Of a stretch of DNA of 64,000 nt, positions 10,752 to 23,400 are shown piece after piece. The stretch covers positions 21,623,958-21,687,957 of the forward strand of contig CM057170.1 of the NCBI GenBank assembly GCA_029962745.1, in the 5' to 3' direction. Below the pieces are notes generated by a model that did not search any database, was not told where the DNA came from, and saw only the letters and a list, made by a program, of their open reading frames with translations. The DNA comes from Echinometra lucunter. Lineage: Eukaryota; Echinodermata; Echinoidea; Camarodonta; Echinometridae. Both the position numbers and the translations under genes were made by a program. How positions within the stretch are numbered: position 1 is the first letter of the stretch; every line of letters begins with the position of its first letter.

Positions 10752-12958
10752 GTTTCAGCAAAGTTGCATATGTTTCCCAAAAAAAATTTATCTTTTAGAC
10801 GCAGTAATGCATGAGATGTCCGAATGATGCAGAGGACTTTTCTATAATTTAATCATCATTCCACGAAAATAGGTTGGAGGTTCCAAAAGAAGTTGAGTCT
10901 TGACAGGGGTACAGCACTCTCCTTCCCCCTCCCATTCTCATCATGAGCTGCTGAAGCTGAGCAAATTGCCTGTTGAAAGGTGTGAGGGATGAAATGACCT
11001 CTTCTATATTCTAATTATATATTCTAATGGCACGTGGGTAGGATTTTAGAAGTGCTTGCTTTTGTGCTAATGTTGGAGCTTTTGTAACTGCTAGATAAAT
11101 TGCTATGTGGTGTTTTTCATACAATGATTTAGACCAAAGCGTAAGTTACTTCCTATCTGCTATACTCAGGAGTACTAGGTTTTTAATGGTTCTTGAATGA
11201 GGTAAAGGCACTATTTGTAATTGTAAATGTTCAATTGAACTGATACTGATAGCGATATTACCTCATAGTTTAGCCAGTCAACAGTTTCCATTGGGGAGGG
11301 GGTGTTTAAAGGGATGTGTGCCCTTTGCCAGTTGTCAACATTACACATGTTCTTACACACAAAGGGAATATACCCAGTTCACCACTTATCGGCTAGTTAT
11401 ATCAAGGTTTTAACGTTTCCTTGTTCTATTGTTCTCCAATGTAATGTCAGTTTCTTGTTGTGAACATCTACTTCCATAAGTGATTTTTTTTTTTCCTAAC
11501 ATCCTCCTTGGCATGCATGGTCTTGGCAACAGTCAAAAGGGATTCTGTCTTTTGTGGGTGTGGTTACTTTTCTGCACCCACTCCTTGAATTGTATGCAAA
11601 CCCTGTATCATTGATATAACCCCGGCTCTCAAGATGGCAATTTTTTGCTTTTGGTCCTTTGTCCTTGTCTCAGTCGTGATCGTATCTGGTGATCTGCCAA
11701 TCCCAGAACAGGAAGAGGACAAGTGTTAAATGTTCGCCAGCATGTGGTTATGAACCCTGGGGTAGTGGGGAGGGGGGGGGGGGGGGATGTCTCATCGAAG
11801 CCTGTACATCTTCCACGTACATCACTTTCTGAAAAAGCACCCTAAAGGAGGATTGAAGTTGGAGTGGTTTTGATACCCTAAACAAGGAAAAGCGCTAACA
11901 TCTCTGATTTCATTCAAGGATGGCATCATAACCTCTGAATTTGATACCCTTTTTCTTGATTTTTGCTGTTATAGATTGCCCTTTTTCTTGATTTTTGCTG
12001 TTTTAGATGACCTAAACGTGTTACATGCCCGATGCTAAAAAAGTACCCTTTTACACCTTTTCATGTACGTGGATGATGATATACAGGCCTCAAAGAGACA
12101 ATACCCCCCCCCCCCACGTTATAAACCGTTCTAACTTATGAACAAGAAATGACATACAGATAGGCCTGGTATTCAATATTCACAAAGGGATCAATGAGAC
12201 CTGTGTTGCATATGTGGTTACACATTTTTCATGCACAGGATCTGCTTACCACTTCTTCTTTTTTTTTTCTTAAAAATTATTGATCTGCTTGTGGGTCAGA
12301 CTGATAAATCATTTGTTTCATGTTTCTGGAAAACTGGGGCCTGGGTTTCTGTGATGCTACTTAAAGACATTAACATTTATTTGAACCATGTGAGGGTAAT
12401 CCAGTGCAAATATTTTACATTCCCAAATTTCATTACCTCACTGTAATCAAAATTGGAAAGAACTCTTTTTAAAAACTCTTTTTAAAAAAAACTGCATATA
12501 TTTATATTCTCTCATTAAATAAAGAAAATCATGTGCTGACTCCTCAAACAAGCACGTTTGTGCGGATGATATTGATACTTGTAGTAATCATTTATTTTAT
12601 TGCTATAAATTTATTTTTATGTCTATTAAAAATTATAACATATTTCATGTATATTTTCTAATGGCTGGGGAAGTTTTACGCTGGGCATTTTTGCAGTGAA
12701 TTTTTAATGTTTATGCTATTTCATTTCCCCAAACTAATTTTATTTCAAGTTATACTTGAAGTTTGATAAATAATTTGTACGATCCAGGCTGTTGTGCAGC
12801 CGGCTAATTTAGTTGATCATGATTGCGTGTGAAAATATTCATTTATTCATGAATTTGAGATAATTGTATTTTATTCACATTTAGTATTGTTATATTATGT
12901 AATGTAATCTAACATATTTTTTTTCTCCTTCATATTTATATGCTTATTTTGTTCTTAG
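10752..12958. other. Intron or 3' UTR of the DDX21-like gene
   Basis: If the small terminal exon is used this is an intron; otherwise it is 3' UTR and flanking DNA, with AATAAA at 12518-12523. It holds G and C homopolymers (near 11770 and 12105) and no recognisable gene. Confidence 0.5.
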
Positions 12959-13028
12959 GTTTAAGAGAAAAATCTTGGTGCACCATGGATTGCACTGTTT
13001 AATGGATAACAAGAATCTTTGCAAATAA
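12959..13028 (+). CDS. DDX21: Candidate terminal exon of the DDX21-like gene
   Basis: A strong acceptor (long T/C tract ending TTGTTCTTAG) lies at 12958. Spliced from the donor at 10747/10748 the frame reads K-FKRKILVHHGLHCLMDNK and four more residues before TAA at 13026-13028. ATTAAA, a variant poly(A) signal, follows at 13034-13039. If it is not used, translation stops at 10751 and the 3' UTR runs on, with AATAAA at 12518-12523. The sequence shows splice sites and phase only; no family conservation supports this tail. Confidence 0.45.
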
Positions 13029-13184
13029 TATGAATTAAAATTCTTGTTAGTATATAAAACAGGAAAACTTATGTGATTGTTGGTTTCTGCTGTACTTTTG
13101 ATGAAAGTGATGGAGGAACAAACGAGAAGACCCAGGAGTGAAGTGTCGGAAGTGTTTGATTGAAAGAAAGCAAATGGAGCAGGG

Positions 13185-13737
13185 TTTAAAGGAAACCAAC
13201 ACCTTCAAGTCAATTTTTTTTTAAATCAAAAGCTAAGACGGAATGAATAGATTTATAAGTGAAAATTTGAACTAAATCAGACATGGTATGAGAAAGTTAT
13301 GCCTATTTGAAATTTTCTGGGATTTTGTACACTACCATAGCTATTTGTGATATAATTTGTGGACAACTCTCCATATGTTTTGTACACAAAATTTCAAGTA
13401 TATTCTTTATTTTCTTGAAGGACACATACATGTTTTCATTAGCCTTATCTCAAATATGTTGCGGAGAAAACACTCCTACATCTCCTACATTATATATCTT
13501 GAGTTTGTCTTAAGAAAATGTGCAAATCTGAAGCAAAATGAAAATTTTGAATTGTTGAGAATTGTCAAAAAAAAATGATGTCATCAATAGCTATGGTAGT
13601 GTCAAAAAATGTCGAAGAAAATTTCATATACATTGTAGCCATAACTTTCTTATTCTGTGTCCGATTTTATTCAAATTTTATTCCGCATTAGCTTTGATTT
13701 AAAAACTACTTGACTTTAGGGTGTTGGCTTCCTTTAA
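13185..13737. mobile_element. Palindromic element E3 downstream of the helicase gene
   Basis: The left end TTTAAAGGAAACCAACACCT is inverted at the right end as GTGTTGGCTTCCTTTAA. Internal pairs include ACCATAGCTATT near 13335 against AATAGCTATGGTA near 13585. About 550 bp with no coding capacity. Architecture and TTTAAAGG-type ends resemble E1 and E2, although the subterminal sequence differs. Confidence 0.8.
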
Positions 13738-13823
13738 GATGTAGTTGGGTTCTTGTTATGCAAGTGCACTATGAAAGAAACTGCATCCAAGCAACAGGAA
13801 CAGGTATACTGGTGACAGGTTGT

Positions 13824-14050
13824 CAGTGGCAGCGCTATGGGGGGAGGGGGCAACCGCCCCTATGATTTTTTAAGTGATCAAAATGAAAACAAAAAGAGAA
13901 AAAGAAGAAAAGAGGAAGAGGAAGAAAGAAGAGTATGGAAAAAGAGAGGGCTTGGTCATGTAACTTTGTAATACCCCTATTTTTTCATATAAACAAATTT
14001 ACCCATGGGTCATCTTGTCCCCCTATCAAAATACCCTGGTGCCGCCCCTG
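13824..14050. mobile_element. hAT-like MITE with 8-bp target site duplication
   Basis: Termini CAGTGGCAGCGC... and ...GTGCCGCCCCTG are imperfect inverted repeats of the CAGGGGCGG type known from hAT elements. The flanks CAGGTTGT (13816-13823) and CTGGTTGT (14051-14058) match at 7 of 8 positions, as expected of an aged hAT target duplication. The interior is an A/G-rich non-coding filler. Confidence 0.65.
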
Positions 14051-14099
14051 CTGGTTGTACATAAAAACAAGTGCCGAGTGTGAGATTTTAGAATATTTA

Positions 14100-14525
14100 T
14101 TGTCACATGGATAAGCAACTCACTTTCCCGAGAAGGCACGTGCACTGTACACAGAAATGAGTTACATGGGACTACACGCAAGTGTGGCATGAATGTTTAC
14201 CCGAACACTCCCCGTCTTGTTTGAATATGAGGGCTGGACTGTAGATTTTGATCACAAGGCTGGCGGTTCGAGTCCCGCCATGGCACCATTGTCTTATGGC
14301 AAGACATAAATCTATGGTTGCCGCTCTCGACCCACGTGTAGTAAATAAATAAATCTATGGTTGCCGCTCTCGACCCACGTGTAGTAAATAGGTACCCGAT
14401 AGGAAGGATTTCCTTGAAATGCAAGAGCGTCTTTATGACCGCCATGCTAAAGCCGGGGTAATAACAGTGGACCCCCCAGGAGTGTCAATTCTGTTAGATA
14501 TGAGCGCTATACAAGAACCCACCAT
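14100..14525 (-). mobile_element. tRNA-derived SINE-like repeat
   Basis: GGCGGTTCGAGTCCCGCC at 14262-14279 is a perfect T-arm with a B-box consensus (GGTTCGAGTCC), but no full tRNA cloverleaf surrounds it. Downstream is a body with GAGCGCTATACAAGAA near 14502, similar to the GCGCTATATAAAAG tails near 21570 and 32375. A 42-bp block (ATAAATCTATGGTTGCCGCT onward) is tandemly doubled at about 14305-14390. The element strand is uncertain: the B-box reads on +. Confidence 0.5.
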
Positions 14526-14819
14526 TATTAGTTGAAGAGCAGTCCTTTCTTCTATGATGTGAACAGAATCAGAAAGCTCAAGAAAGTTGTTAACTTTTCC
14601 CAGAACTCGAACTTCCTTTTTTTAAAGTGACCGTTATTCCAACTCTTATCAAAATGTTTACCGATTTTTCCGTTTTCTGTGTGAATGATTACAAATACAC
14701 GTATTGTATGTCACTGTGGAATGATACTACCATACTTCACTGCCCAGTGACCTCTTCAGTTAAGAGCTTGTTCATGAATGATTGAAAACAGATTCATAGT
14801 ATTGAGCTATGGTGTAATG

Positions 14820-15601
14820 AACCAAATTTTTTTTTTTTTTTTTGGGGGGGGGGGGTCTGCGCTATGAAAAATTAATAGGAGTCTAGCAGCTGTCAAGCAA
14901 AAAAGAAAAAGAAAAAAGGTCCTCGAGTAAAAATATAAAAAAAAAAAAGAATAAAGAAACGGTCCAGTCGACTACATATTCAAGAACATAAGATACAATG
15001 ACAATTTTGAAAACATACAAACAATAATTTAGGAAAAAAACTTTGGTCGTTAAAATTTGGAGTGGATCAGCAGCCCCCCAATCTCCCCCCCCCCCCCCCC
15101 CCCCCCCACCACCACCGCCATTACGGCAGTGGTATCGAGTACTAGTAAGAAAATGTGTGAGAAGTGTACATGTGTGTGGGATTGGAAATGTCACGCGATA
15201 TCTTTAGTATTTTGCGCTGCCTTGCAGGTAATATTATGATATCCGTATTTGTAGCATGAGTAATCGAAAAGAGAATGGGGCATTGGTCACGATTTATTTA
15301 TTACTTTTTGAGGGTGGGAGGTCTGTGTAGGAGTTTAGTGATATCGAACATTGACATTGTGTTTCGCTATGCGGAAACAAGAAGATAGAATAATAAAAAC
15401 AAACACTGACTGCAAGTTATGACATGTTCTCCACAAAACAAACCAGATTTAAGAAAAAGAAAATTTCTCTGGCAGTATAATGCACTAAACGGCAACGTGT
15501 CTCCTTGTTTATGATCTGTTTTAATCACCCCCTACTAATTGTGATCATCATCATCATCATCGTCTTCGTCGTCATCACCATGATCACCATCATTATTACT
15601 G

Positions 15602-15634
<33 letters not shown>

Positions 15635-15665
15635 GCGACATTGTCATCGTCATCATCACTTATCA
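14820..15665. repeat. Homopolymer and ATC-microsatellite cluster
   Basis: T20 followed by G11-12 near 14826-14855, a 23-C run at 15085-15107 followed by CCA repeats, and an imperfect (ATC)n tract at 15543-15660. Long Ile/Val or Gly frames here are artefacts of these repeats. Confidence 0.85.
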
Positions 15666-16476
15666 TCAACACTTTCCTGACTGCATTGGCTTTACACTCA
15701 ATATATATATATTTTTTACGTTTGTCTATTGTTTGTCCATTTCAGCAATTTACTTGTAAAATGTGTTTTTATTACATTGTTGATAATCCAAACTTCTGGG
15801 TTTATTTCATAAGTTTATTTCATTTATTTCTTTCTGCTTTAATAGTCTTTTAATTTTCGTCTTTCGTGTCATGATCGCATTTCAAACTTTTCACTCTTCA
15901 TGTTTTCAGCACCATCCAAAATGCAGCCAAATAAAATATGACACATAGACAGTCGTATCTGCAAAGGTATCAAAAACTTTATCACAAAACTAGTTGAAAA
16001 AGTAATACACATGTGGATTTATGAGAAAGTACCTTTCAAAACGTAACTACGGAAGTACTGCAAACTTAACAGATGCGAATAATGAAACAAATTACACATT
16101 ACAAACATTACACACAAAAAGCATTTCGACACTTAACATTACAGTACCGTGTACCGTGAAGACATTCAACGGTTCAGAGTATATCCCTCACGCAATATTT
16201 TAAGTACTTTTAGATTTCAAAGTAATTTCATGTTGCTTAAAATAATTCACTGTACATCTCTATCGTGAATCGAAAAACCATTACGCTATTCATCAAGTAC
16301 TTAAAAGCTATTTAAAAAGTTTACAATTACAACACAGAATCATCATGACAAAATAAGTAGAACATGATCATTAGAAATATCACGATTCATGTCTGTGAGC
16401 GAATTGAAATTGCAAATGAGTTGAAGCAAGATTTGAGAATTGCTATAGTAAAACCGATTTTACAAACCATGCTAAT
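15666..16476. other. Intergenic sequence, no gene seen
   Basis: AT-rich DNA between the convergent helicase and IRF genes, just left of the 10.3-kb duplicated segment. No RNA gene, domain or repeat boundary was recognised. Confidence 0.5.
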
Positions 16477-16711
16477 TTGCAGGAGAAAAAACGTGGTCTA
16501 TAGGTTCACAAAATGCTCTCTATTTTTTACTATGATGCCACCACCAATATACGCATTATATATACGCAGTGAATTTAAAAAAATAATAATTATAACGACC
16601 TTGTAAAGGCTACTTTAAAACACGTACCACACACTGTATGGCTAATCTTTTAATTCCCTTTTCCCCATCTTATTTATACTTAGAAGACACCATGTGAAAT
16701 TGGTATTTCCT

Positions 16712-16946
16712 AGACCTGTTTACTAATTTCATGTGTATTTGTTGAACTTTTTTTCCCTTGGCAACTAAAAGCTTGCAAGAGGCTTTCCTGACATAGCAAC
16801 AATTAATGCATGCATGCAAACTGAATTCCATTTTTATTTAAATGCCACTATCCATATAGCAGCTTAACTGAATAGTTGGTAACCAAGGGTTCAGGGGGAA
16901 AAAACATGCATAAATTTGAATGTATTATACATTAGTAAACAGGTCT
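16712..16946. mobile_element. MITE with 16-bp perfect terminal inverted repeats (copy A)
   Basis: AGACCTGTTTACTAAT at 16712-16727 and ATTAGTAAACAGGTCT at 16931-16946 are exact inverted complements. 235 bp, no coding capacity. Related to the diverged copy at 1874-2170. Confidence 0.8.
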
Positions 16947-18564
16947 GTTATCTTATAAACACAACGGCAACAATATAGTGATCTACTGATCTTCAAATAC
17001 AAGCAGTCGTTCAGCACAAGAGCATGTGAAGTGGCAGTCCAAGATAACTGTGACAAAAATATTGATTCATCTGGCGTATTTGATCGATTTATGCATAGAC
17101 TCAAAATTTGTATGAATATATTGTAAAGAAAGCAAGTTTTTTATATCATCGCTTGCACAGGGCATGTTCCTGCAGATATTTTGAAAATGATAATAGCTTA
17201 AGAAATTAAATTTGTGTGACTACATCTCGATAATATGGGCTGGTCATAAGGCCATTCTTGTGACAGATCACGATTCTTGGCAAATGATATTACACTACCT
17301 TTTACAACATTGACAATTACTTGTGATGATATTCCACTTACAGACGTCTCATGCAGTAAACTGCTCATTGATACGCCCACACGTCTAAATGACAAGTTTC
17401 TTTGGGCGTTGGCATACAGGAAAACGTTTAATATCGTTCTTACATCATCGCGCTATCCGTTTCGGTTCTCAAACGCAGAAGTTTTATGCAGTTAGTTTCA
17501 TTTACAGGTATTCTAATCCCATTTGTTCCGAAATTAGTCCCGGATGTCTTGCTTTCGATGACATTAAACTCTGTTTCCTCCTTCCACGCCTGCCCACTCC
17601 CTCAAAGTCTCAAACACATGTCATTATGCACGATGGTGATGATGATTAAGTATAATATGTCGAGTATAACAAGTGGAAAGTTTTACCGATTCGGCACCAT
17701 TATGCCAACGAAACTAATGAGCATGCGCCTAATTTTAGCCCTTTTTACTGGAGTGATTCTCTGCAGCAGTACATAATCATTCAGCATAATGTGATTTATG
17801 AATGATACTCTAATACATAAGAAAAACAATACCTTAGAACGTAGGAGGCATGAGATGAGCTCAGAGGGAGATGGTTCATAAATGAAGAAAGAATGAGTTG
17901 GAAGAAAGAATTGGAGAGAGAAATGCGGAAGGGGAGGAATGACAACACGATTTTTCCATAATTATGTGAAATGCCCTTAAAAGCCTCTCATATTATACAT
18001 TTGGAGCGCAAAACAATATTTATGTATGTACAAAACCGTGACGCTAAAACATCTATAATTCTATGTACAATATATAACAATCCATGTTACACATGGTCAG
18101 TACAATGGACAGACTTAATGAGATGTCAAAATAATGAAAAATCAAACATTCTCGTTCATTTCAAATACCCATCCGATATCACTTTGAGATGAGCCGTTAC
18201 AATCAGGTAAATCACCACAAAACAGTATTTGTTTTATCTCCTTTTCTATTCATTTGCTTGTTTTTTATATTTTTTTGCATGAAATATGTTGAGTCGTGCA
18301 GAAATAAAGATTTACTTCAGTGCACTTCAAACATTATTTCACCTCGGAGCAGAAGGTCAGTCTTGTCACACTGAACAGTCGGTGGATTTTCGTTTGGCAT
18401 ATACAAATCAACACAGATTCTTCATAAATATATTTTCCCGTCACACCGCTTCACTAAAAATGCAATTTATTCGCTGAGAAGGGAATGCACTTGAAGATAC
18501 TAATCTACTTGAAAATCTAGTAGCATTTTAGTACTCTACAGCTTGAAGCGATCTGTAAAACACA

Positions 18565-19214
18565 CTTAAAGGGCAAGTCCACAACAAGATGCAGTTAATT
18601 TCAACAAATAAACCAAACACGGAATTAAACATTTTTTTGAAATTCGGATGAAAAATAAGGAAATTATGAATTTTTAAATTTTCACATTTTTTAAAATTTC
18701 TTTTTTTTTTTTGCAAAACAGTTCTTGAACAGTCGATATGAATATTCAACAAAAGAGTTGTGATGTCATACCCTCACTATTCTCTATATAATCTATACAA
18801 AAATTTCGGAAAATTTTCATTTTTTTGACTAAAATTGAAAGTCATTTAATTTCATTTTGAAATTGAAAGTTATTTAATTTCATTTCATTTAATATCTACA
18901 CGTATTATAGACTAAATACCATTTTGTATAAAGTATGTAAGGATTATTTTGGACAATTTTTACATTTTTATAGCTAAACTATTGAATTTTTGTCAGTTCT
19001 GTGTACAAAATGTGCGGGAAATCGTGAGGATATGACATCAACTCACTCACTGAATAATTATTCATATCGACTGTACAAGAACTGTTTTGCAAAAAAATAG
19101 ACAAATTAAAAAAAAACTCATTTCCTTATTTTTCATCAAATTTTCAGTTTTGTTTGGAAACTTTTACTCTCTTTATTGAAATGAACTTCACCCTGATGTG
19201 GACTTGCCATTTAA
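18565..19214. mobile_element. Palindromic element E2 (copy A)
   Basis: Left end CTTAAAGGGCAAGTCCACA, right end TGTGGACTTGCCATTTAA. An inner inverted pair is GCAAAACAGTTCTTGAACAG (18713 onward) against GTACAAGAACTGTTTTGC (19073-19090). About 650 bp, AT-rich, non-coding. It shares its terminus and an adjacent TTTCAATAAA-GAG block with E1 at 2489-3056. It lies downstream of the IRF poly(A) signals. Confidence 0.8.
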
Positions 19215-19591
19215 AATGAATTCTATCATACATGTGATAATGATATACACTATAACAATATTTCAAGTTTCCACACGAAAGCAATGAAGATTGCCAGATT
19301 ACGTGTACTTGCATTTTTACGGTCAATCTGTACGTTGATCGATGTCTGAGAAAGTTTATTTCAGTTCATGCACGTTATTTTGATGTATAATCATTCGAAC
19401 CAGTTTCATATCCGTCCGTTTATCATTATCTCAACTTATTAGCAAGTAAGTACACTTCATAACTTTACCACACGCTGCTTTTCCACGATGCACTCTCGAG
19501 CTTTTGGTGAAAATAATTATAAACGCGTGCCGTAAGATCGAATTTCAGTACGAAACAAACCAGATGTCAAAGCTAAATCATGTAATTGAGA

Positions 19592-20392
19592 TTTATTAAA
19601 GACGATGCATAAAATACAATCCTGCATCACATTATAAAAACACACTTTATTTCCCTGTGATAATGATGGAAGATTTCATCTGCCAGGACTTTGACAAAGT
19701 TTTTATTCAAATCACAAATTAAAAATAGACATATAAATTGTGCTTTATAAAAAGAAAATCCACAGCAATCTATAATACGTATTCAAGGCAATGTTGCTTT
19801 CGTTGACAGTATTGGACGTGTAATCATGATGTCACGCAAAGGAAGAACGATTATTTCTGTTAGTGGCATCACTTTTTTCAACTTCCTCTTTTGAGAAGTA
19901 TCCGCTGAAACTGAAGATTTGATTCACTCCATACCCCGCATTCAACATTTTTTCCACTTCAAAAGCGATTGGTTCATAAGTAGATGATATTATGGTTAAG
20001 CATCTCCCCAGGTTTTGAAAAGTAAGGAAGTATACTTAAAATAGTTTCGTATACGATGCATCAACAATTGCAGTAAATTTTCGACTCAAGGATGCTCGCT
20101 GCCACTTGTAAAAAAGTACTTTGGTTTCAGAGTTTAAAAATCATAGCTCTTGTCGTTATGGTAATTCCTGCAAATACATGTTGGAAATATGCACAAAATG
20201 TATAGCTGGTCGTTGTAATGGTTTATACATGTATTTTACAACACTTTCCACCTGCTCTGTCTTGTTTGAACTTGGTATAAACACAATGCGAAGATCCACG
20301 TATTTCCAGTTCAATCCGGCTTTAAACCATTTTTGCCCGGTTCAACCAGTCCGTATAGTGTGATGTCTCTTCCGTTCAAGTTCATAAAAGAC
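19592..20392 (-). other. IRF1/2-like: Probable IRF 3' UTR (copy A)
   Basis: Follows the TGA at 20393 and ends in a cluster of three AATAAA signals. The equivalent stretch in copy B lies at about 30397-31197. The end is inferred from hexamers only. Confidence 0.5.
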
Positions 20393-20436
20393 TCAGAGTT
20401 GATGAAGAAGATAGTTGGAAGTTTCGGCATATGCAC
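20393..20436 (-). CDS. IRF1/2-like: IRF terminal coding exon 10, copy A
   Basis: The acceptor is a good pyrimidine tract (CTTCCTTCTTGTGTAACTTC) ending ATAG. The exon encodes [14 protein letters not shown] and TGA at 20393-20395, in phase with exon 9, and makes the whole CDS divisible by three. AATAAA hexamers on this strand occur at 19707-19702, 19651-19646 and 19597-19592, giving a 3' UTR of about 0.7-0.8 kb. Confidence 0.7.
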
Positions 20437-23400
20437 CTATGAAGTTACACAAGAAGGAAGGAAGAAAGAGAATTTCTGAATGAGACACGGGAAACGTGCT
20501 GAATTAAACAGACTATTAAATAAACAGCATTACAACCGAATTTCGGAGAATCTCAGAAACAACTTCTTCAGTTTCGACCCCAATTGTTCTGTTTGTCAAA
20601 TTGAACATGAGATCATGAAAATACTGTTTTCCTTCATTGAACTTGTCTCTATATACCCAAATGATCAATCAAATCACATTTTATTTCCTTATTTTGGTTG
20701 CCTGTGCCATTACTGTGTAAGGAATTCAAATTATTGTTTATAATAATCATTTTGCTATCTTTACACACCATGATTCACAACACCGCGACTTATTAGAAGT
20801 CAATACAATGCATCCGAATGATGATGAGGGTCGCATCCTTTTTCCTTATCACGACTCTCGCCATTGCTGGCTTTGAAGGAAAACTATTTTTTATATATAT
20901 ATATATATATATTTTTTTTACTAATTTCCCATCAGATGAATAAGTAGAAGCTTTTATAATAGTAACGGTGGCTTCTAGCATATCTAGTGTAGCTCTCATG
21001 TCCGTTACGCTTATGCGCTCCGGCATTGGTCATATCCAAAGGTCATAGCCGAGCGACCAAAGTAGAATATCGCGTCCCATTCACACCTGAGTGGAGAGTG
21101 GCAAACGCGTATTAATATCTTGCCCTAAACAAACCATTCAAAGTGCATAATTACCTTGATGTTGTGCGGGGAGACCGAGTGCGCCGACAGGAGTGGCGAA
21201 GCCGTTGAGCATGGTGTTATGCTGAGGGGTTTGCAGTGACGGATGAGTCTCCGGTTCCACTTTGATCTGGGTCATCATGGGAGTAGGCTCGTACCCCGAT
21301 AGATCCGTTGTCATCGGCCCTAAGGAAACGATGAAAACACGAGAAACATAATGTCACAACAAGAGTTTTTTCCGTTTTTTTGCTTTACTATAGTCTTATC
21401 ACTCTGTAGTGACATTCTGTTTTTAAAGACGAGTGCATGCTGTTCCTCTTTACATCGTCCAAACTTATCTCGGGAAATAAACTTTCTCAATATGACGCGC
21501 ACTACGAGAGTCGACTCTGTGCGGCAATTTAGAGCGAACATCCTTAGCGCCGGGACCCAGACAGATACAAGCGCTATATAAAAGAAGACATCATTATCAT
21601 CATCTTCTTCATCGGGAAAAATATCCTATTCCAAATATGTTACATGAAAGCATGAGTTTAAGGTATTCTTGACGCTCATTTAGAAACATTTATACTTTCC
21701 AAAATAAGTTGGGCTTGAATTGTGGTCCTACTGTGTTGTCGAATTATCAGCATTTGACGAAGAAAACTTACTGCTGCTTTGTGCGGCCATGATATCGCAG
21801 TTGTTGCTGAAGAATGTCCTGTTGTCATGATGCCTTTGGTGGTTCCAGTACGGGCTGTAATCGACGGAGTCCAGGTTGTTGTTCCCATCCAGAGGGGAAA
21901 CACTGCGGGGGCTGTGGCCGGGACTCTGGTCCTTTAGCTCAAACACCAGCTGATAGAGAAAGTGGCGAAAAAATATATACAGAGAGGGGTTTATTATTCA
22001 TATATTTCAGAGGTATTTTAGTCTATCTAATTTTCAGTGGATCACTGATAATCACGGACACTGGGAAGAGGTATTTCTATAGGGGATATATAGGGATGGG
22101 GATGGGGTGAAGCACTATCGGCAAATTTGGAGATCAGTTTTGTCTTTTTGATGACCTAATCACTTTTTGGAAACCTATCACCACCGTCAATGCAAAAACA
22201 AAAAATCTGTGGTTGAATGAATGCTCGCTCAAAAAGTTCTCAGGTGTAGACCCGTACACAAGTACTATCCAAACAAAACTCTCTTTAAGCTAAACAAATC
22301 AGAATCTACTTTTTACCAGCTCCCAAGAAGCTCTCACGCAATCTCCTCATTAACCCGAACCATCGGATTTATTCACCTGACTTTGTGAACTAATCACTCG
22401 GATAATTAACGTTTGCCGCACCCCTGCACAGCCTACATCTCCGTGCAAAGGTTTGTAATTGTTAGGAAGTCGGCGGCTTTGGGGTTTACCATCTAGGTAA
22501 AACAACCTGATTTAGGAATGATTTTGGCAAATTATTTTCTCATCATAATACACCTGTGATGAGAAGGAAGTACGGACTACTAACTGTAATTAATAATAGG
22601 TAATCGAGAAACATGATGGGTGGTAAAGAAAAAAACAATCTGTAAAAGACTGAACCCAAATATTGTTTTTAGGCTACGGGGGAGGAACCGATTTTGGAAC
22701 GATTTACGATCCAATCGCTTTGTGCATCTACGTGTCATATCCTATGATAACGACACTTTAGGAAGTAAATGGTGATTTCGCAATATTTATGACGACCTTT
22801 TTGGTCGAATGAAATTAATGAAGTATTTATGAAATAAACTCCTAGCCTGTTCGCCTTATTCTACGGATAATTCGTTTGGGGCAATGTAAGACTTCGTTCA
22901 TCACACATGAAATATACAGCTAATCTACTAAAAAAAGGATAGATTGCAGTAATAAGAATTACAAACGAAAAACAGAAGTAAAAGTCAGCATTACCAATTA
23001 TTCATATTAATCTTCTTTTCTCTTATAGGCCACTTTATACTGCTTTTTTCAAACCGATGAGCCATAATATAGGAACACACTTTCAAATTAATCTCTCGTT
23101 ATAAAAAACCAACGTGAAGCTTTTCTAAAGATTCAGAAGGATGGCAGGTTGGGAGGTATGAACTCAATCGAATGGTGCCATAGATATCGGCATAGTATTT
23201 AGTTAATGATGTTTAAGATGAGGACAGTGTTTCTTACATTTGCCACCTCTTTTTCCGACATATTTCCGCTGCTGCAGTCGCTGTCACTGAGATCGTCTGC
23301 GAGAAAATTGGTTGAAAGGAAAGAAAGAACGGATGAGAACAATAAGGGATAAAATCAAGCATAAAATTTAAAACAATTGGGAGGAAATAAGCAGTAAAGT

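Noticed and set aside
10360..10827. Acidic Glu/Gly-rich 155-residue frame on + strand
   Set aside because: Out-of-frame shadow of the RGG-coding exon j of the helicase.
14262..14279. tRNA gene
   Set aside because: Only the T-arm is present; acceptor and anticodon stems cannot be formed, so it is read as a SINE fragment.
15505..15759. Hydrophobic Ile/Val frame as a membrane protein
   Set aside because: Product of the (ATC)n microsatellite.
20793..21026. Frame [20 protein letters not shown] on - strand as another IRF exon
   Set aside because: No convincing acceptor or donor, and exons 9 and 10 already join in phase without it.
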